Shown here: one piece after another, positions 15,754 through 25,726 of the stretch
Layout of the letters: each line of letters opens with the position of its first letter
How positions within the stretch are numbered: the stretch's first letter is position 1
Assembly: GCA_029931535.1 (NCBI GenBank)
Contig: JAQPZY010001695.1
Location: forward strand, 3,414,501-3,478,500
Direction: 5' to 3'
Length of the DNA stretch: 64,000 nucleotides
Source of the DNA: Margaritifera margaritifera
Taxonomy: Eukaryota; Mollusca; Bivalvia; Unionida; Margaritiferidae
The notes under the pieces: model-generated
The model's input: only the letters and a program-made list of their open reading frames with translations
Database searches by the model: none
Told to the model about the DNA's origin: nothing
Program-made: the position numbers and the translations under genes

Positions 15754-18700
15754 TGAACTCTTGTCCATCATCGCCGCTACACCATCATCTTGACATGTTT
15801 CCTTAGTACCTCCATGCATAACTTTACCGGGATATAATTTCTATTGTACATTTTTTATGATGGCGTTGATTTTTCGCAACGAATGGTGTCAGTCCTTTGT
15901 TCCCAGCCTGCAATTAGGTCAAAACACGTTGGTCATATAGGCACGATAAACACTTCTTTGAATTTTTTTACACAACTTTGTTGGGCTGATAACATAGATA
16001 TGTAGTTTACCCGTTTTAGACCGTTTATGAATTTTGTCTTCTTTCTTTCTTCTATTGTTTATCCTTTGAGTTTTTGCATCACCAAAATTTACCCAGATCG
16101 TCCAGTTCAGCTGGTTTAGTTTACGAGAAACCCAGGTATTGCGTAGTAAAAAATATTATTGGTTCCACTCAGTGACGTCGAGGTTTTAAAAACGATACTC
16201 ATTTTCCCCTTATTATGAACATGGACTGTATTCAGATTATTATTTTCGTACTTGATTGGATCCAATAAGTATAAGAGGCTTTAGGCACAGTGATACTGGA
16301 ACAGTGGGCTCACATTCTCTACACTTGGCTTTGCCAATTTTAGCCAATCTTAATCTTGATTATTGGTGGGCTGTATACAGTTGCATGTCCAAGCTGATCT
16401 TTTCGTCAATTTAATTACATCGTGATACGCATGCGTGACCAACTGAATATTGCGAACCACCCTAGCTTATTAACATTTTATCTCATTTGCCCAACGGTAC
16501 CAATCCCCACGCAGATCTATCACCCACCCCATTTTTGTTCCTTTACTCGGGTAAACATTTTTATAGATATTTTTCATTTATTGTCATAGCGAGAGCCATA
16601 AAATTAACCTATGTCATTATCTCAGTTTAAATTTCTTTTCGAAGGAATGCAGCGTAAAGTACATTTTAGGGTAAGAATACTGGTTAATTTGAGGGTTGAA
16701 GCATTCTCGTCTTGTAATCATCATGGCTTATCTCTTTAACGTGATTAGTATATATTTTCCGGTAGGATATAAAATGGCAGGCATGCTCAATCATATAATG
16801 CAATAAAAAAAAATAACCAAAGGGGGAACGGAAATTTGGAAATATCACAGCATTTAAATTTTCAAAAGTACCAGACAATAATATTGAACGTCTTATACTT
16901 GTAAACCTATGCTATATATATAAAAGGGTCCATCCCGTTTCACTAATTCCAGCACAGAGCTGTAATATCACAAAGCTAGAAGAAAGTATAATCTCAGTAT
17001 TTGAATTATCGATACTCAAAATTTGTATGAATTGTTTTCAAGGAAATTAAATTTGAATAAATACAAAGTCTCTTGATAGTTACTGTATCTCAGTCTCTTA
17101 ATTTAAATGCATTCTCCTTTTCAAGACCTACATAAATATGTATATGTCTATCTCTAATAGATCCAACGAAAAATGAAATAAAAATATGCATACAATTTAA
17201 TTTTTGCAATTGCCCATCCTTCTTACCTTAAACGAACAATTACGCGGGGTATATAAAAGTTCAGAATATTAGTGCGCTGTACAACAAAGTTCGTTATTAG
17301 TTAACAGTACATCAGTGCATCCCCTCAAAGTACTCCCCATGCACCTCTGCACATTTTCCCAATCTGATTATCCAATTAATAAATGCCATTTTGTATTCAC
17401 TTTGTGGTATGTTGTTCATTCACTGGAAAACTGCACTTCCAACCGCATGGCGGTTTTCAAATCGTCTGCCCCTCAGTGAATTTTTGATATCGTATTCAGC
17501 CAAAAATCACTTGGAGCTAATCCAGGGATGTACGGAGGATGTGGCAAAGTTTAGATGCTGTGCTCCTTCAGGAAGTCTGTCAAGACATCGGATGTTTGCT
17601 CTGGTGAGGTCATGGAATAGATGGATATATCCGGTACCGGTGCGTGGACGGGTGGTTCGGTAATGTTTCACAACATTTGGCAACACTGTGGAGGCATATA
17701 AATGTCCAGTGACACTAGCGGAGTCAGGCACAGGTACCTGCAAGACCGGGATTTCGAGCGATTTGTGGTCTCTGCTTATTTTCTCCGAGCCAAACTTTAT
17801 TATTTTCTTTTGAGTCTAGCTTAGAACAGTAAATCCATGTATCATCACCTGTGACAACCTCATTCAAATGTATTTGGTCACTCATTTCATATTTGGCGAG
17901 TAGCTATTAGGCGATTTCAACCCAAATCTGTTTTCAGTCAGCCGTCAACAAAATGCGGGACCCATCTTACACAAACCTTTCTGAGCTTCATATGATTCTT
18001 CAGTATATTAAAAACAGCTGACGATAATATAAATATTTTCCACTCTATATCGAGCATCTTCATCAACTGCCCCATTAAAAGCACCCACTACTTCCAGCTC
18101 ACCAATCGCTGAAAACGGTCTTCCAGAACGAGGGATATCTTCCCTGGATTCGCGACCATCTTTAAAACAATGAAACGACCTCAAAATTGTAGGATATGGC
18201 AGAGAATTAAATCTGTATACTTTATCCAAGTTGGCCTTGATATCAATCAGAGAGTATCCTTAGAGTGCTCAGATTTTACAGTATGCTCGTTTGCTTAGTA
18301 GCAGAATTGTTCTTCTTCTGAGACATTTATAGGTCACTGTCATTGATGTATGTTACACGCATATATCTGCAGCTGTCCGGCGTGCTGTATGTGCAGATGC
18401 AGATCATTATATAGAACGTTATTTTCTCTATCGATCTGTGTTCAATTTATTAACAGGTTCAAAGAAACAATATATCTATAACAAAATATTCAGAACTTTT
18501 CAAATACCCCTCGTATAGCTCACAAGAGATAAACCTGCCAATACAAATACAGCAGGTCGAGTCCATAATCAAAAACAAAAGTCTGAGAATATTATTGTCT
18601 CTGTAGACTAGTGACCTAAACCGAAAGCTTAAATGTCTCGAGTTTAATATCTAGAATAATAAATAATATTTTTTATTTATTTGTTACTTTGTATATAATA

Positions 18701-19048
18701 TTACAACCTGCCCTTCTTAAAGTTTGGATGGAAATAAGAAGCACAAATGTGTAAAAATAAAATAAATAAATATATACATTTAAAAATAAATATAAAATGC
18801 GTAAATGCAAAAACATTCATAATGAAATATAAAAATAACAAATTGATAAATAGGAAAATAGATGACTACACGTTAAAGTCACTCTCCCGCTCCGTGGCCG
18901 AAACTGTACGTGGAATATGACTTCTTTTTTTTTTTTTTTTTGTTGTTTTGTTTGTTTTTTTTTACATAGAAAAGAACACTTACAATAACATCCATCATCT
19001 ATAGCTCCATAGCCGGCGCAGCACTGATAGGCAGTGTAATATACCGTT
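1..19048 (-). CDS. Host multi-exon gene: secreted/extracellular EMI + EGF-like + beta-sandwich-type protein (5' and 3' ends outside window)
   Basis: Reading the minus strand from high to low coordinates gives exons at 18984-19048, 14768-14938, 11272-11415, 9646-9756, 9055-9201, 8712-8951, 4176-4378, 3597-3770, 2556-2901, 1514-1808, 628-754 and 1-17 (cut by the window). Each has an AG acceptor and a GT donor, and consecutive phases fit (1-1 for the Cys-rich exons, then 0-0, 0-1, 1-2, 2-0), which random ORFs would not do. The order of domains is an EMI-like tail with CCAGY, Cys-rich/EGF modules with six cysteines each, then long exons with hydrophobic/aromatic alternation and motifs such as WSGWSDYP that resemble fibronectin/Ig-type sandwiches. 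This looks like a large mosaic extracellular protein. I cannot name the gene, and its signal peptide and C-terminus are not visible. The introns have absorbed LINE fragments and (TA)n arrays. Confidence 0.7.
628..754 (-). CDS. Exon, beta-sandwich region of the EMI/EGF gene
   Basis: The acceptor is CTATCTAG before GATCGAATGG and the donor is GAA|GTGAGT. Length 127 bp fits a one-base start phase and a phase-0 end. It encodes an acidic/aromatic stretch containing [20 protein letters not shown], typical of an extracellular sandwich strand pattern. Confidence 0.6.
1514..1808 (-). CDS. Exon, beta-sandwich region of the EMI/EGF gene
   Basis: The acceptor is TTTTAAAG and the donor is AC|GTATGT. The single open frame includes [20 protein letters not shown] and ends near NLEEFTQMT. 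Two bases at the start complete a Gly codon with the last G of the exon at 2556-2901, and its two-base overhang pairs with the one-base start of the next exon. The Ser/Thr/Asn content with NIT and NLS sequons fits a secreted protein. Confidence 0.65.
1911..2017. repeat. (TA)n array interrupted by a cruciform-capable spacer
   Basis: Two TA runs (about 1911-1951 and 1962-2017) are separated by 'gatgatcgata'. The sequence left of the first run (tcgatcatc) is the reverse complement of the spacer (gatgatcga), so the first TA run sits inside an inverted repeat. Confidence 0.9.
2556..2901 (-). CDS. Exon, beta-sandwich/HYR-like region of the EMI/EGF gene
   Basis: The acceptor is TTCTTTTCCAG before GCCCGTG and the donor is TTTG|GTGAGT. 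The 346-bp exon runs in phase 0 and ends with one extra base. It encodes [20 protein letters not shown] followed by a DNLSSV stretch; this 'V.V.D.AGN...R.I..FD' pattern is typical of extracellular HYR/FN3-like repeats. It also has a Trp-rich segment (EWHYRFINK). Confidence 0.7.
3597..3770 (-). CDS. Exon, WSGW-type extracellular domain of the EMI/EGF gene
   Basis: The acceptor is AATATCAG before GGCAAC and the donor is ATCA|GTAAAT. Length 174 bp is exactly 58 codons in phase 0-0. It carries [20 protein letters not shown], a WSGW...YPS-like motif of a fibronectin-type sandwich. Confidence 0.65.
3803..3878. repeat. (TA)n microsatellite, ~76 bp
   Basis: Uninterrupted alternating TA directly beside the acceptor side of the exon at 3597-3770. 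Confidence 0.95.
4176..4378 (-). CDS. Exon, extracellular region of the EMI/EGF gene
   Basis: The open minus-strand frame reads from TTACCTTTAAT to a possible TTG|GTTGCT donor. It begins with two bases and ends in phase 0, as its neighbours require. It encodes a Tyr/Phe-rich stretch with two cysteines ([19 protein letters not shown]). The donor is weak, so its low-coordinate border is less certain. Confidence 0.5.
4379..5878. other. Intronic AT-rich DNA without a recognised gene
   Basis: No supported coding exon, RNA gene or clean repeat was seen. The higher-complexity DNA at 5020-5560 may be the tail of an old retroelement, but it shows no domain. Confidence 0.4.
5879..6890 (-). mobile_element. 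Degenerate LINE reverse-transcriptase fragment (RT C-terminal half)
   Basis: Minus-strand frames, in pieces, carry the RT catalytic motif [10 protein letters not shown] (about 6710-6740), then [18 protein letters not shown], then [17 protein letters not shown] and [18 protein letters not shown], and finally [20 protein letters not shown] near the 3' end. This order is that of endonuclease-reverse transcriptase LINEs. Frameshifts and stops (for example inside 6100-6250) show it is dead. No 5' end, endonuclease domain or target duplication is visible. It lies in an intron of the EMI/EGF gene. Confidence 0.8.
6900..8711. other. Intron, mostly featureless AT-rich sequence
   Basis: Apart from the 29-bp triplication at 7389-7474, no gene or clear repeat is recognised. 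Confidence 0.4.
7389..7474. repeat. Three tandem copies of a 29-bp unit
   Basis: The unit tgatgtttgttacagtatat plus aaacactat occurs three times in direct succession with only a few substitutions. Confidence 0.9.
8712..8951 (-). CDS. Exon of the EMI/EGF gene following the Cys-rich modules
   Basis: The acceptor is TAATTGCAG before TCGAGGAC and the donor is GAGAG|GTAAAA. The 240 bp are a symmetrical phase 1-1 exon. It contains [20 protein letters not shown] and a Pro-rich turn ([12 protein letters not shown]). No cysteines; probably the first non-EGF domain. Shorter in-frame extension past the donor is not needed. Confidence 0.65.
8977..9054. repeat. (TA)n microsatellite, ~78 bp
   Basis: Uninterrupted TA array. 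Its edge supplies the only phase-compatible GT donor of the neighbouring exon 9055-9201. Confidence 0.95.
9055..9201 (-). CDS. Exon of the EMI/EGF gene with donor at a (TA)n border (tentative 3' end)
   Basis: The acceptor CTTATATAG precedes AAGAGTGTGCC, giving [20 protein letters not shown] in phase. The next phase-compatible GT is TTCTCT|GTATAT, where the TA array starts, giving a 147-bp phase 1-1 exon. The last ~18 residues are hydrophobic ([10 protein letters not shown]), unusual for this protein, so the border may be wrong or the exon may be decaying. Confidence 0.4.
9646..9756 (-). CDS. EGF-like exon of the EMI/EGF gene
   Basis: The acceptor is GTTCTACAG before AGGCATGC and the donor is ACAA|GTGAGT. 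This 111-bp phase 1-1 exon encodes one EGF-like module with six cysteines: C-x7-C-x4-C-x8-C-x-C-x8-C, ending [12 protein letters not shown]. The 'C.C..GF.G..C' end is the classical EGF signature. Confidence 0.8.
9767..9818. repeat. (TA)n microsatellite, ~52 bp
   Basis: Alternating TA located 10 bp upstream of the acceptor of the EGF exon, so it lies inside the polypyrimidine/branch region of that intron. Confidence 0.95.
10010..10640 (-). mobile_element. Degenerate CR1/L2-type LINE 3' fragment
   Basis: The minus strand, with frame changes, encodes [16 protein letters not shown], then [35 protein letters not shown], and finally ATWNKLPV and LKSALKTHLFRL. This is the well-known C-terminal reverse transcriptase region of CR1/L2 LINEs (LG...DSTLS..H, LVLSRLDYCN, QNAAARL, WN.LP..LR, FK..LKTHLF). 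Stops interrupt it at several places. It is an intronic, inactive 5'-truncated copy. Confidence 0.8.
10732..10821. repeat. (TA)n microsatellite, ~90 bp
   Basis: Uninterrupted TA array at the 5' side of the LINE fragment. Confidence 0.95.
11272..11415 (-). CDS. Cys-rich (EGF-like) exon of the EMI/EGF gene
   Basis: The acceptor is TGTGACCAG before CGTGCC and the donor is AAAC|GTAAGT. The 144-bp phase 1-1 exon contains six cysteines, including [12 protein letters not shown] and VCTYCYGEV. The spacing is looser than a canonical EGF and nearer to laminin/TNFR-type Cys modules found after EMI domains. Confidence 0.7.
11480..12500. repeat. Interspersed element with diverged internal tandem units (pearl/SINE-like, bivalve-type ends)
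   Basis: The left side begins near 'agtggctcttagatcgctcacctgg' and the right side ends with 'gtgaacggacgacggacaaag...agctcacttggcc'; I associate both with interspersed repeats of bivalves. Between them a motif of the form 'aattctgtt(a/g)a(a/t)c(g/c)..ttt..(g)ag(a)a' recurs near 11725, 11871, 12110, 12264 and 12388, giving strongly diverged units of about 125-155 bp. No coding capacity. Similar element architectures (terminal sequence plus core tandem repeats) are known as pearl elements in oysters, but that assignment is inference. Confidence 0.5.
12700..14767. other. Intronic AT-rich DNA
   Basis: Contains the (TA)n array at 13389-13442; no supported exon, RNA or element otherwise. Confidence 0.4.
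13389..13442. repeat. (TA)n microsatellite, ~54 bp
   Basis: Uninterrupted TA array. Confidence 0.95.
14768..14938 (-). CDS. Cys-rich (EGF-like) exon of the EMI/EGF gene
   Basis: The acceptor is ATATTGCAG before CACTTTGCG and the donor is AGAG|GTAATT. The 171-bp phase 1-1 exon has six cysteines: [17 protein letters not shown] at the start, [17 protein letters not shown] in the middle, and a final YC. It follows the EMI-like exon in phase, as in MEGF-type architectures. Confidence 0.75.
14939..17243. other. Intron, AT-rich, no gene recognised
   Basis: Contains a perfect (TTA)12-type array near 15713-15752. Otherwise nothing supported. Confidence 0.4.
15713..15752. repeat. (TAT)n trinucleotide array
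   Basis: About a dozen uninterrupted ATT/TTA units. Confidence 0.9.
17244..18513 (-). mobile_element. Mariner-type DNA transposon, 1.27 kb, degenerate transposase
   Basis: The ends are imperfect inverted repeats: left cgcggggtatataaaagttc (17244 on) and right, read inversely, cgaggggtatttgaaaagtt (18513 back), both continuing into 'agaatatt/tgaatatt'. Each end is flanked by the dinucleotide TA (17242-17243 and 18514-18515), as expected for Tc1/mariner insertion. The minus strand holds transposase pieces: [20 protein letters not shown] (HTH/linker; about 18120-18200) and [15 protein letters not shown] (about 17500-17545), the latter corresponding to the conserved YSPDLAP.D.WL catalytic region of mariners. 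The total length equals that of canonical mariners (~1.3 kb). Numerous stops and frameshifts show it is inactive. Confidence 0.9.
18984..19048 (-). CDS. EMI-domain-tail exon of the EMI/EGF gene
   Basis: The acceptor is TTTTACAG and the donor is TTATT|GTAAGTG. The 65-bp phase 1-1 exon encodes [20 protein letters not shown]. 'Y.CC.GY......C' is the end of an EMI domain, found in multimerin, emilin and MEGF-type proteins. Further upstream EMI exons must lie at higher coordinates but were not securely found. Confidence 0.65.
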
Positions 19049-19540
19049 CTGTAAAATAATATAAATAAAAAATGCGGTATCAGTATTCTCTGATTCATTG
19101 ATACAATACAAAAGCAAGAACGGTTATGCAACACTCAGAATTTAGCGCACTCTAAAAAGAAATCATAAGATAGGAAAAGATTGTCATTTTTTGTAATTGT
19201 ATGATATTCGACAGATGATGACACTTGAAAGTCACTTCAATTTTTTTTTTTTTTTTTTTTTTTTTTACTATGTATTCGAGCACATATCTTTGTTTTATGG
19301 TCAGTTATACAACATTCTCAGCACATATCGCGAAGGAATTATATATATATCACTTGAATATGATATGTGAACAAATTCACTAACCATCAAATACATCTTC
19401 AAAAACTAAAAATTAATTAGTGAAATAAAATCCTATACATAAAGTTTAATACATTCATAAAAAAAAAAATGCTAGCAAAAACTCCCGTGCTGAATTGGAT
19501 TCAGCTAAACGGAACTAAATCTAATTAAATTCACGATTAA

Positions 19541-19541
19541 A

Positions 19542-19609
<68 letters not shown>
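19541..19609. repeat. (TA)n microsatellite, ~69 bp
   Basis: Uninterrupted TA array. Confidence 0.95.
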
Positions 19610-19611
<2 letters not shown>

Positions 19612-20156
19612 ACAACATACTTCTTTATTTATTTCAAACGAACCGGTCATCTATTCTTACTCTATCCAACTCCTTTAAAGAGAGTGGATGAAACTTCTTA
19701 GATCGTTACCCACATGATAAATACCACTTTCAGTCTTAGCTTGCGCCCAACTATATATGTCTTTTTTTATATTGTTTAGGAAACCAACGTTACGGAACGA
19801 CGTAAATAAGAGATAGGAACTACACGTGCACTGGACGTTCCTGTGAAAGAATGTTCTCATCTAACCCTGGCGCCTGACTCAGAAATAGTATAAAAGACCA
19901 AAATATAAATACATGTATCAAACCAAAACACGTTGAAGCGAATATTCAACACTTTAATAACAATACAGAAAAACCAAGATAAACATGCAAAATACAAGCA
20001 ATAACATGTAGAATCTATTCTTAGTGAGTACGATGAATTACAAATGAATATCCCAAAGCCATAGTTTGAAATGGAAACATTAAGAAGCAATACAGGAATG
20101 GACGCATTCACGACAGGGGTAGACATTTTAAACAAGAGTCTACGTTTATCCATGAA

Positions 20157-20158
<2 letters not shown>

Positions 20159-20244
<86 letters not shown>
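20159..20244. repeat. (CT)n microsatellite, ~86 bp
   Basis: Uninterrupted CT array. With the (TA)n array at 20322-20388 it forms a closely spaced pair of dinucleotide tracts. Confidence 0.95.
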
Positions 20245-20246
<2 letters not shown>

Positions 20247-20321
20247 GTCTTTACACTGTACAATATATAATTATAATACGCAGTCACATAATAGTATAAA
20301 ATAAAGATTATGATTGGTTGC

Positions 20322-20329
20322 ACTATATA

Positions 20330-20388
<59 letters not shown>
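20322..20388. repeat. (TA)n microsatellite, ~67 bp
   Basis: Nearly perfect TA array with one extra T. Confidence 0.95.
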
Positions 20389-20391
<3 letters not shown>

Positions 20392-22529
20392 CAGAAATGC
20401 TACCATTGGTCGACAGACAAGCTACCTTTGGCAACAGCTGTTGCCCAGAGGATATATCTAATGTCACCCAAAAGTAAAACAATATTTCCTACTATTTCTG
20501 TGAAAAGAAAAGTGTATTAGCCATTTCATAATTATGGATGGAATAGTAATAAGGTTAAAACTTACTTTTAAACCAAGTTTATTTGATAGGATGCGTAGAT
20601 GTTTACATTTTAAGTTTTGATGTGTATTCGCCGCGCAACCTTGCGGCGATATCATGTATACTATGTATATCTCTGTTGATAGCGGGTATATTTATATGAC
20701 TAAAGTAGATTTTTAAAATGCTTTTTTGTTATCATCGTTGTTACGTATCGAACCGTTATCAGAAGTAATGTGAAATATCATAACCCCACATATTAGCTGG
20801 AGGTTCGCCAACTTCTAGGTTTAACCCCCGAAGTCATACATTCTAGTGTGCTGCGCATGCTTCTAGTCAGGTTCCGGACAAGCCGACCTGTATATTGTTC
20901 AAAATAACGGCGGGTTTGCCATTAAGTTATGGAAAGCGCAAGGCAATGGATATAAATGTAATGCAGGGATTTGCACACATAACCCGGATTGGCAACATCG
21001 CTAAATTTCCCCCATCATCGAACTCTGAGTTTGTTTTTTTTTTTCTTTTTTTTTTTTTTCACCATGATCACGATCACTTAGACGCTTTGAACATTATCCT
21101 GGGCTTTGAATTACTGGATTTTCTAATATAAATCATTTTAAACATTGACTGCAGTTTAAATATTGTATCACTGTTGTCAATAGGCATACATAACATTATG
21201 ATCCAGATATCTGCATTAATGTTCATACGCTTGCGTAGTCTTATGGTACAAACGGACATTTTGCAAGCAGGCGAACCCAGTTCAAAACCCATAATGTGCA
21301 ACATAATTTTTTCATCAATGTTTCTTCTTTATATACCGTTTTACTTGGAATTAGGAAGGAAAAGAATGTTAGTTTGGATATTTTATGTGCGAATATACAC
21401 AAAACAGCTGAACATAAAAGGCAAACCGCTGACATTGCGCTGGACAATGCCTGAAAATCAGCTACTTCAATCTGTTACACATATATTGATAACCTATAAC
21501 ATTAGGCATACAATAACCAGATAATTACCTGCCTTCCAGTGAATAATGGATATGTTTCATCAAGTGGGTGAAAAACTCAGTATTGTAACTTGTCGCTTCG
21601 GCACTTATCAAATACATACATTTCCAGCCACTCTATGAAATATACCCGTTATTCACTCGGAGGAAGCAAATATCCTCTCTTTATATCTTACCTTTGTATG
21701 AGCTACACGGAACTGGAATTAAATGGAAGCCATAAGCAGACAAATGGGCTGGCCAGGTCTTGTTATACAATATGTAAACTTTGCAACATTTACTTGCCAG
21801 CTCCAGCGATAGCATATAGGTAAGTGTTACTATTAATTTCTATTATGATGTGGACGTCTACATACATATATGAAAAACAATATTTACACGTATATGCATG
21901 CTACCTGCACTGTTAATATGCATTAAAAGTTTCCAACTTAAACGTAAACGTCGTCGTGAAGGCGGCATAAGTTACAAATCAATGATTAATTTATGTTATG
22001 TTTCTTATTAGCATACTTTAAACTAATAGTATTATTTCCTAATTTGGTCATGTTCTGCAGCTTACTTTTACTCACCAAAGTTGCATACGAAAAGTCTCCA
22101 TACATATGGAGTGTTCAAATAGACATTGAAAATTTTGGGGTACAGAAATCCATTTCATTTTCACATCATAGCGCGACATTAAATCCGCTTTACACAGTAC
22201 AAGTCCCCTTCGGCAATTATTATTCATGGAAGAGGAGAGATAATACATTCATAAGTGGCATTTACCGGTAATTATCTATTTATAGAATTACGTTCATGGG
22301 TTAACTAATCGGTACAGCACGCCTATATGATCTGTACGACTTGTACTTTACGCAAAATCGATATCACTGGAACTGAATGTGTACGCGAAAGCGGACTTGG
22401 CGTACGGCTTTGGAGCTAGATCTCGTTTACTTTTTTATTTCCTTGCAGTGGACGCCAGCCTTTCGGATAACTTGGTTGCTCCTTGGATTTTGGGGATGTC
22501 GTCGTGGCACACACATTGGATTTCACAGT

Positions 22530-22950
22530 TTATGTTACCTTCGACGTAGCTCGACACTTGGGAATATTGTCAGTTTTGCAACTGGTAGAAGGTGCAGTCA
22601 CATGGGGCATGATATACGTTGAAGGCATAGGCCGAGTTGACCTGTCAGTCATATTTGCACTGCACACAGACAAAGGTGGTTCTAAACGACTCCTTACATC
22701 TGTATCTCGATTTGATAAAGCTTTATCTCTACGCTGCCGCACGGTAGCATTGCGGAAGGGATCGTCGGGTACATGCTCCAGAGCAACTTGAACAGATGGG
22801 TGAGAAAACATTTCAGGGGTACCTTCTTCGTATGGTGTATGTGTTGCATCATTCTCTTCAGAAGTGGGCTCGTTTTCACTTTCTGTTGCAACGATGGGTA
22901 TGTGTTTGGGTGCTTCATGCATGTCTTCTGTCACAGCTGGTACAATACTT
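22530..22950 (-). pseudogene. Unrecognised open segment next to the long-TIR element
   Basis: The minus strand is open for about 135 codons and is rich in Glu, Thr, Ser and Pro (TESENEPTSEEND; PDDPFRNATVRQRRDKA). Local base composition is richer in G+C than the flanks. It ends exactly where the long-TIR element begins (22957), so it may be one half of an older unit whose other part is the Merlin relic at 26.1-27.2 kb. No domain is recognised, and plus-strand frames are also open here. Confidence 0.25.
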
Positions 22951-22956
22951 GTACGG

Positions 22957-23310
22957 TATGGAGGGGGATTACCACCATAATTTTATGCATGTATTTTCTA
23001 TTATTGTGCTTCTTTCATAATTCTATCCATGTATTTTCTATTTTTCATTAATGCAAACTCTCCATGGCAACTTGCAAGTGCTACTTTCCTTCTGCATTAA
23101 CGACTATTTTCACTTTGCAACTTTGTATCTTGCAGTTTGACAACTGCTGATTTCATTCTGCAGTATGGCAAATGTTATGTCAGTTATTACAAGTTTCTGT
23201 ACTCTTTTTATAAACTTGATACGTTGCAAATTTTATCATTCCAACTGCTTAGTTCATTCTGCGTTCCTACAGATTTTGCCTTGCAACAATGTAAATTCCA
23301 AGTTTTCTCA
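22957..23310 (+). repeat. Left arm of the long terminal inverted repeat
   Basis: Matches the inverse of 25727-26101 through shared blocks such as ttatgcatgtattttcta, cttgcaagtg, tttgcagtttg-type segments and ccttgcaacaatgtaaattc. Confidence 0.85.
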
Positions 23311-23836
23311 GTATTGTCTAACTCGAATCGCCATCTGTTGTCATAATGGAATACTACAATATTGGCATTGCATTATGACAACAGATGTCGCTCTAAATAG
23401 AAAATTCTAAAGTTTTGCCTGAAGTTAGATTGCTTAACGGCATTAATTTTGTGCGGCAAGCAGAATCAGAAGTTATTAATATTAGATCTACGTGTCGAAA
23501 AACTTTGTAAGTCTTTCAGTCCCTTTCTTGTGTCAATTAGCGACTAGGTTTTAATGGTTGTCAGAAACCCTCTGCTGTCACGAAGATCTTTCAATAATCT
23601 GGACCAGATCCATTATGAATCGTATATGGTGGCACGTCCTGTTACTGCGGCATTTAAAAATATTTGTTATGTCATCATGCGTAACATCTGAATAACCTGC
23701 ATGTTAACATAATGTCAGGAAGTTCGCACCGCTGTGAATATGAAAAATCTTAAGAATAACTATTCAGGGTAAACATCGTTAATTTGCTTACCATGTACAA
23801 ATGTAAGTGATAAAACCCCATTTATACCATAATAAG

Positions 23837-23892
23837 GTACGAAAAAAGGGATTTGAACTGGATATGGCCAGTTCCAATCCCTTTTTTCGTAC
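23837..23892. repeat. 56-bp near-perfect palindrome
   Basis: The arms gtacgaaaaaagggattt/aatcccttttttcgtac pair across a short centre that itself contains gaactgg/ccagttc. It lies inside the long-TIR element. Confidence 0.9.
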
Positions 23893-25114
23893 TTTACAAT
23901 CATAAAATTGTGCCGAGCACAATGTCTACAAATCGTGTGCTTCACAATTTAAACAATACAAGTAGAACTGGTGACCTGACTGACGCTCTTCTATAAAAAT
24001 TGTTATGTAACTTGTAGGGGCCCATTAAGGATGTATTGTCAAACTCGTTAATTTGTTTCAGTGTGGGTTCTTAGATCATTAGTATAAAGTCAAGCTAATG
24101 AACCCTGTTATCCTTTCAGATTCATAAAAGGTGTTTTCTAAACATCGGGCCTACAATTAAAGTTTATGGGGGTTGGGGTTAACTATAAATATACTTGCTA
24201 ATATACATATAAGAATATCATGAATCATATTTATATAATGGATTTACTACAACTCGGGCATATAAAAATCTTGCTTAAATTTATGAATTTAAGCTTGAAA
24301 TTTTGTTTTAAATCTATTCTTTAACATTATATTTCCTGATTTATTTATTTTTTTTTACTTTAATACTTGACAAACTGACGGTTATTGTATTTCTCAGTAG
24401 AATGTTCTCTTTAGAGCGCCTCCTGTTATAGGTCACCTTGTAACATCCAACACTTTGGTGATCCCTTTGATCGGAAATTAAAATCATTCACTGTGACGAA
24501 TGCACCACATGTTGATTACTGATGCAGTAGGATAAAAGATAAAAAGTAAGTATAGTGAAACTTTTTGGGGTATGTTTGTTAGGTAGTAACGCAGTAATAT
24601 GATGTACCAGCCTACCACCTACGGTCTTCGTTAGCATTTACCTGGCACAGTTACTATCTAGCCGAGGAGTATTTAATCCATTTAAGGCTTACAAATTTCA
24701 AACCAAACCTTGTTCCGTCAACGCAAACGTTTTTAATTTGAAAAATACAATCGTCAGCAGTGAGTGCAATGTTAATGAAATGCTGTTTTCAGTAGATGGA
24801 GCAGCCTAATATACATCGTAAGGTGCGTGGTTATGACGCGGATGGGAGGTATAAAAATTCTAAAGTTCTTGCTTTTTGGCTCTCAGTCCAAAACTTTACA
24901 CTTCCAGAGATTGTTAGTGACACAGAGGAAGGTGAGATGCAAAGCTGTAATTGTTATTAGGGCACACATTCCAAGCTAAAACTTCATTCAGTAATGGTTA
25001 TCAAATCTTCTAAACTCAGCTATTAAAATGGCCACTGTAAGCTGCAATCAGATTAATTGTAAAAATTAATAATTTCGTAGGGATGGGAGAATAAACAAAT
25101 TCCTCGCCTCAGCA

Positions 25115-25118
<4 letters not shown>

Positions 25119-25181
<63 letters not shown>
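25119..25181. repeat. (CT)n microsatellite, ~63 bp
   Basis: Uninterrupted CT array inside the long-TIR element. Confidence 0.95.
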
Positions 25182-25185
<4 letters not shown>

Positions 25186-25726
25186 AGAAGAGAAAGTATG
25201 GCCTTGAGGCACAATTATCTGCAATTTGCTTATACTTTATTAGCTCTGACTTATAGGTGTCAACATTGGGCCTTTACTGATACAAAATGCAGAAATTGCA
25301 CCGCATCTCTCTAAATTATTAAAACGCTCTCATTGTGAATGAAAATGTCATATCAACAAATTACGACTTAAAAAAATTAGAATCATATATTGGACTAAAT
25401 ATATTTAATATGAACAGTTTTCGTTTAGTTCTGATTTCGTGTTCTTCAATTACTAACAGATTTACGGAATAATATCGGAGAATTAAACACGTAGATGGCA
25501 TGCAAATCTTTAATCTCCACAATCGACTAATTCTGCAACAATTTAATGACACTGCATTGTGCAACTCACCCTCACCCCCTCTTCCACTAAGGATCATTAC
25601 TCATACTAATGTTTAAAAAAAATGAAAGAAAAAAAAAACATCAGTCATGTTAACTTGCAACATGATTGCTGCTAAATCACAACCATGATTTAAAAACTGC
25701 GATCTGTCATAATGCATGGACTAGGA

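Larger units (their letters stand above)
19049..22500. other. Intron/intergenic AT-rich DNA with dinucleotide arrays
   Basis: Holds a poly(T) tract (19242-19266) and the (TA)n and (CT)n arrays listed separately. No exon supported. Confidence 0.4.

Noticed and set aside
20071..20304. 77-codon open frame with poly-Leu/Ser
   Set aside because: Created by the (CT)n array.
20389..20472. Possible plus-strand exon (tttgcag start, GTAAAA end; SCCPEDISNVTQ)
   Set aside because: No phase partner, lies next to a TA array on the opposite strand to the only supported gene.
22377..22791. Plus-strand open frames of ~80-100 codons
   Set aside because: Overlap the longer minus-strand frame and lack any domain or start context; either strand could be chance.
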